Shown one piece after another: positions 61,999 through 64,000 of a DNA stretch of 64,000 nucleotides; position 1 is the stretch's first letter, and each line of letters starts with the position of its first letter. The notes beneath the pieces are model-generated. The model saw only the letters and a list, made by a program, of their open reading frames with translations. It made no database searches and was not told where the DNA came from. The stretch is from Prorocentrum cordatum (Eukaryota > Sar > Dinophyceae > Prorocentrales > Prorocentraceae), in contig CAUYUJ010019348.1 in NCBI GenBank assembly GCA_963575745.1, positions 411,001 to 475,000 of the forward strand, in the 5' to 3' direction. The translations under genes and the position numbers were made by a program.

Positions 61999-62742
61999 TT
62001 CAGGGTGTTGTATAAGACGGTGCTATTTGACATATTCTCTTGATCCAAAGTAACATTGCCGTCCTCACCCTTTGTGTATCTCACAACAAAGTTGGCGTAT
62101 GTGTGCTTGTTGAGCTTGCACTTACCGAACGTACCATCAGAGCATCTGACATACTTGTCAATCGTGTCCTCAGTGCCGGCCATATGTCGTCAACGTGCTT
62201 GGCCGTGATCAAGTTGTTGCTCGTCTCGAACTCCTCGTCGTAGGACGTTGGTCGGAGGCCAGATCCTCTGGTGGTTCTCCTGAGCTGAAGTGAGGGAGCT
62301 CGTGGGCGTCCTCAGTGCCTGCGCCCGGTTTCAAGCACTGTAAACGGCGCTTTGACTCGTCGCAGTTCTCAAATCCTGGAAGAGCACGGAGCGCAGTTGC
62401 CGATCCAGGCGGCAAGGTAAAGCGCGCCACGCGTTCCTCTTCACCAGTTGCTCCAGCGAGTTCCTGATAGGTCAATCCCTTCAGGAAGGCCATGTTGATG
62501 TCAAGGGGGGCAATGATCCACTGCTTCTTGCGCGCTGCCGTGCTAGCCAGTAGCCTCTGGCTCGACCTTCTGGCTGTTCCCGCAAATTTTTCTACGTCGA
62601 AAGCTTCGAGGTCCATGGGGCCTCGAGGTGCCAAACGAATTCGGGTGGCACGTTCCATCTCACCCTTTTCGTTCTTCACGACTTTCCATTTGTATACGCA
62701 CCTCGAAGCCATGATGTTCGACGCTTTGGCTATCTCCTGCAT
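61995..62742 (-). pseudogene. copia-type reverse transcriptase core, frame-broken (second element)
   Basis: From 62,742: SRCVYKWKVVKNEKGEM and IRLAPRGPMDLEAFD (fingers), AGTARRSSQRLLAST, IIAPLDINMAFLKGLTYQEL (motif A, with the D-x-x-x-A-F-L core), LPPGSATALRALPGF, then a frame change. Motif C is read near 62,200-62,185 as AKHVDDI, with His in place of the usual Tyr, immediately followed by another frame change. The next frame (62,183-61,995) holds DKYVRCSDGTFGKCKLNKHT and VRYTKGEDGNVTL and then a stop. The copy is inactive but recognisable throughout. Confidence 0.85.
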
Positions 62743-63965
62743 CTTAAAGCATTTGTTGTCGAACCGTGTCTTGAGCTCAAAGAAAGGGCCTTCGGCATTT
62801 TCTTGGGAATTGCCTGAATGTCAGCTTTAGTGAGGAGGTCGCCTTTCCTGACGACCACAGCTCGCTTTGCATCGGCGGTAACATATACTCGCATAGTGGT
62901 CACCTGGGCGGCATCTAGTAACATGTGTTGCTGCTCTGACAAGACTACTTTTGACGCTTCTGTCGTAAAGCACAGTTCAACGTATAGACCGTTTTCGTCA
63001 GGGTCCAGTCCGTAGCTGTCGTCTTCGACCACGGTGCAGAAGGGGGCGTAGTACGTCTTCTCGATATCGGGATCGTGAGTGCGCCCCCACTTCGGCAGGT
63101 GTTCCCGCTGTTCATCAGCTACAGTGACCAGCGCACTCTGATCAGGAGCCATCTGTGTGGGTACGGTAAAGAGGTCTTCTAGTGGAACTGCCCCCAACAA
63201 TTCCTTTTCCTCTCGCAACTCTGCGTGCCGCACCTCCATGACATGTGACTCAATATCAGCTTCTGATTCCTCGTAGATCGCAGACAGCCGCCCGTCATCA
63301 TGTTCTGGTTCGGCTTATGAAGCCTCTCTTGTGGCTCCTTCAGGTGTCGGCGCATCAGCCAAGTTTGAAACTTTGACATGTCCTGATCGAGACCTGCCTG
63401 AGGTTTAATGGACTTCAGGCATCTGATGATTCGTGAATGTGCTGATCCAGCTATATCATGTATATTCAGAGCAATACCTCCTGCTTCGTAGTAATGGAAT
63501 CCTGGATTCGCGTCGCTGTCGTAATGGACCAATGTGCAGCTGTCAGCATAAGTAACCGGAGGTAGCTTATGCATACTCTTGGCTAATCTGACCGAAACTG
63601 CGTTCTGATGCGATATTGTAGAGCCAAGTGTGCCTTTGGAGATAGGCGACTTGCGGTTGTCATCTGAAGCGCACCTTTCTTGGTCGGCACATAGCCACAT
63701 GTCGGGGCAGGCCTCCCCGCTGACAGGCTGGCTACGAACGTGTCAACACTGTGCGTAGTGCAGTGTTGTCGGAGCCAATCTCTCGGGCTATGACTGCTTC
63801 AATATAGAGCGAGTGTCTTGCATCGCCGCATTGTACTTGCACATCTCGATTGCCTACTCGGATGATGACCTGTCCCCTTTCGGGATCATTCCTTGCGGCT
63901 GGGAACGGGCCATTCCAGCCTCCCCAGTCATCTGTAGCAATCGTTGGGCGATGGTAATCGACCAA
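62730..63965 (-). pseudogene. copia-type pol, integrase C-terminus and linker (second element, continues beyond the window)
   Basis: Three frames, oldest upstream. 63,965: VDYHRPTIATDDWGGWNGPF and ERGQVIIRVGNRDVQVQC, an integrase C-terminal-domain pattern (W-x-G-P, G-Q-V). 63,700-63,180: DSCTLVHYDSDANPGFHYY, GGIALNIHDIAGSAHSRII, MSKFQTWLMRRHLKEPQERL. 63,239: RHAELREEKELLGAVPLEDL, IEKTYYAPFCTVVEDDSYG, LYVELCFTTEASKVVLSEQQ, leading toward RT. The protease, gag and 5' LTR would be to the right, outside the window. Confidence 0.75.
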
Positions 63966-64000
63966 ATCTCCTTCGTCATAATAGAGCTGACTTGTAGTTG
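63966..64000. other. Window edge within the second copia element
   Basis: The minus-strand coding probably continues; too short to annotate. Confidence 0.5.

Overview
The window looks like nuclear DNA of a dinoflagellate (confidence about 0.9; a Prorocentrum-like species is a guess). The grounds are GC-rich, gene-poor, repeat-saturated sequence, a decayed tandem light-harvesting (chlorophyll a/c-binding) gene, and two Ty1/copia-type elements plus a non-LTR element, a Helitron-like Rep and DDE-transposase-like ORFs of the types that dominate such genomes. Two runs of exactly 100 N (12,794-12,893 and 56,628-56,727) are scaffold gaps of unknown true size. I saw no tRNA, rRNA, spliced-leader gene, CRISPR array or bacterial-type operon.

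Layout. 1-5,620: higher-order tandem array built on a CGAGC-TGAAG-GCTCG hairpin motif, enclosing a hypothetical minus-strand gene (1,665-3,400). 5,780-6,922: frame-broken LHC polyprotein remnant. 7,090-8,440: three copies of a 449-bp satellite, then a GA microsatellite. 10,882-29,585: one minus-strand Ty1/copia element with both LTRs, a PBS-like site, a polypurine tract, gag, protease, integrase, the start of RT and the end of RNase H. Its middle is replaced by a gap, a roughly 7.4-kb inverted repeat made of short palindromes (12,894-20,300), and a truncated BED/hAT-like transposase ORF (21,213-23,273).

29,600-34,500: no convincing gene, with ~150-bp monomers, a 10-bp-phased GAT array and microsatellites. 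35,390-36,132: 3' end of a non-LTR retrotransposon (plus). 37,335-38,830: ~155-bp satellite abutting a decayed minus-strand non-LTR element with RT, RNase H and zinc-finger pieces (38,830-42,430). 43,245-45,757: transposase-like gene of a dinoflagellate-expanded family. 46,235-56,008: minus-strand hypothetical genes (a zinc-binding/RS-domain protein, a small C2H2-like protein, proline- and lysine-rich proteins) separated by GGCGG...CCGCC hairpin repeats. 56,728-59,081: Helitron-like Rep, cut by the second gap. 59,500-61,050: duplications and a CCAAGA-rich module. 61,138-63,965: a second copia-like pol fragment running off the right end.

Nearly all recognisable coding capacity belongs to mobile elements, most of it on the minus strand and broken by stops or frame changes. 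The few host-like candidates (RS protein, zinc-finger protein, lysine-rich protein) also lie on the minus strand between 46 and 56 kb, which fits the long unidirectional gene blocks known in dinoflagellates. All similarity calls are from reading motifs by eye; no search was run.
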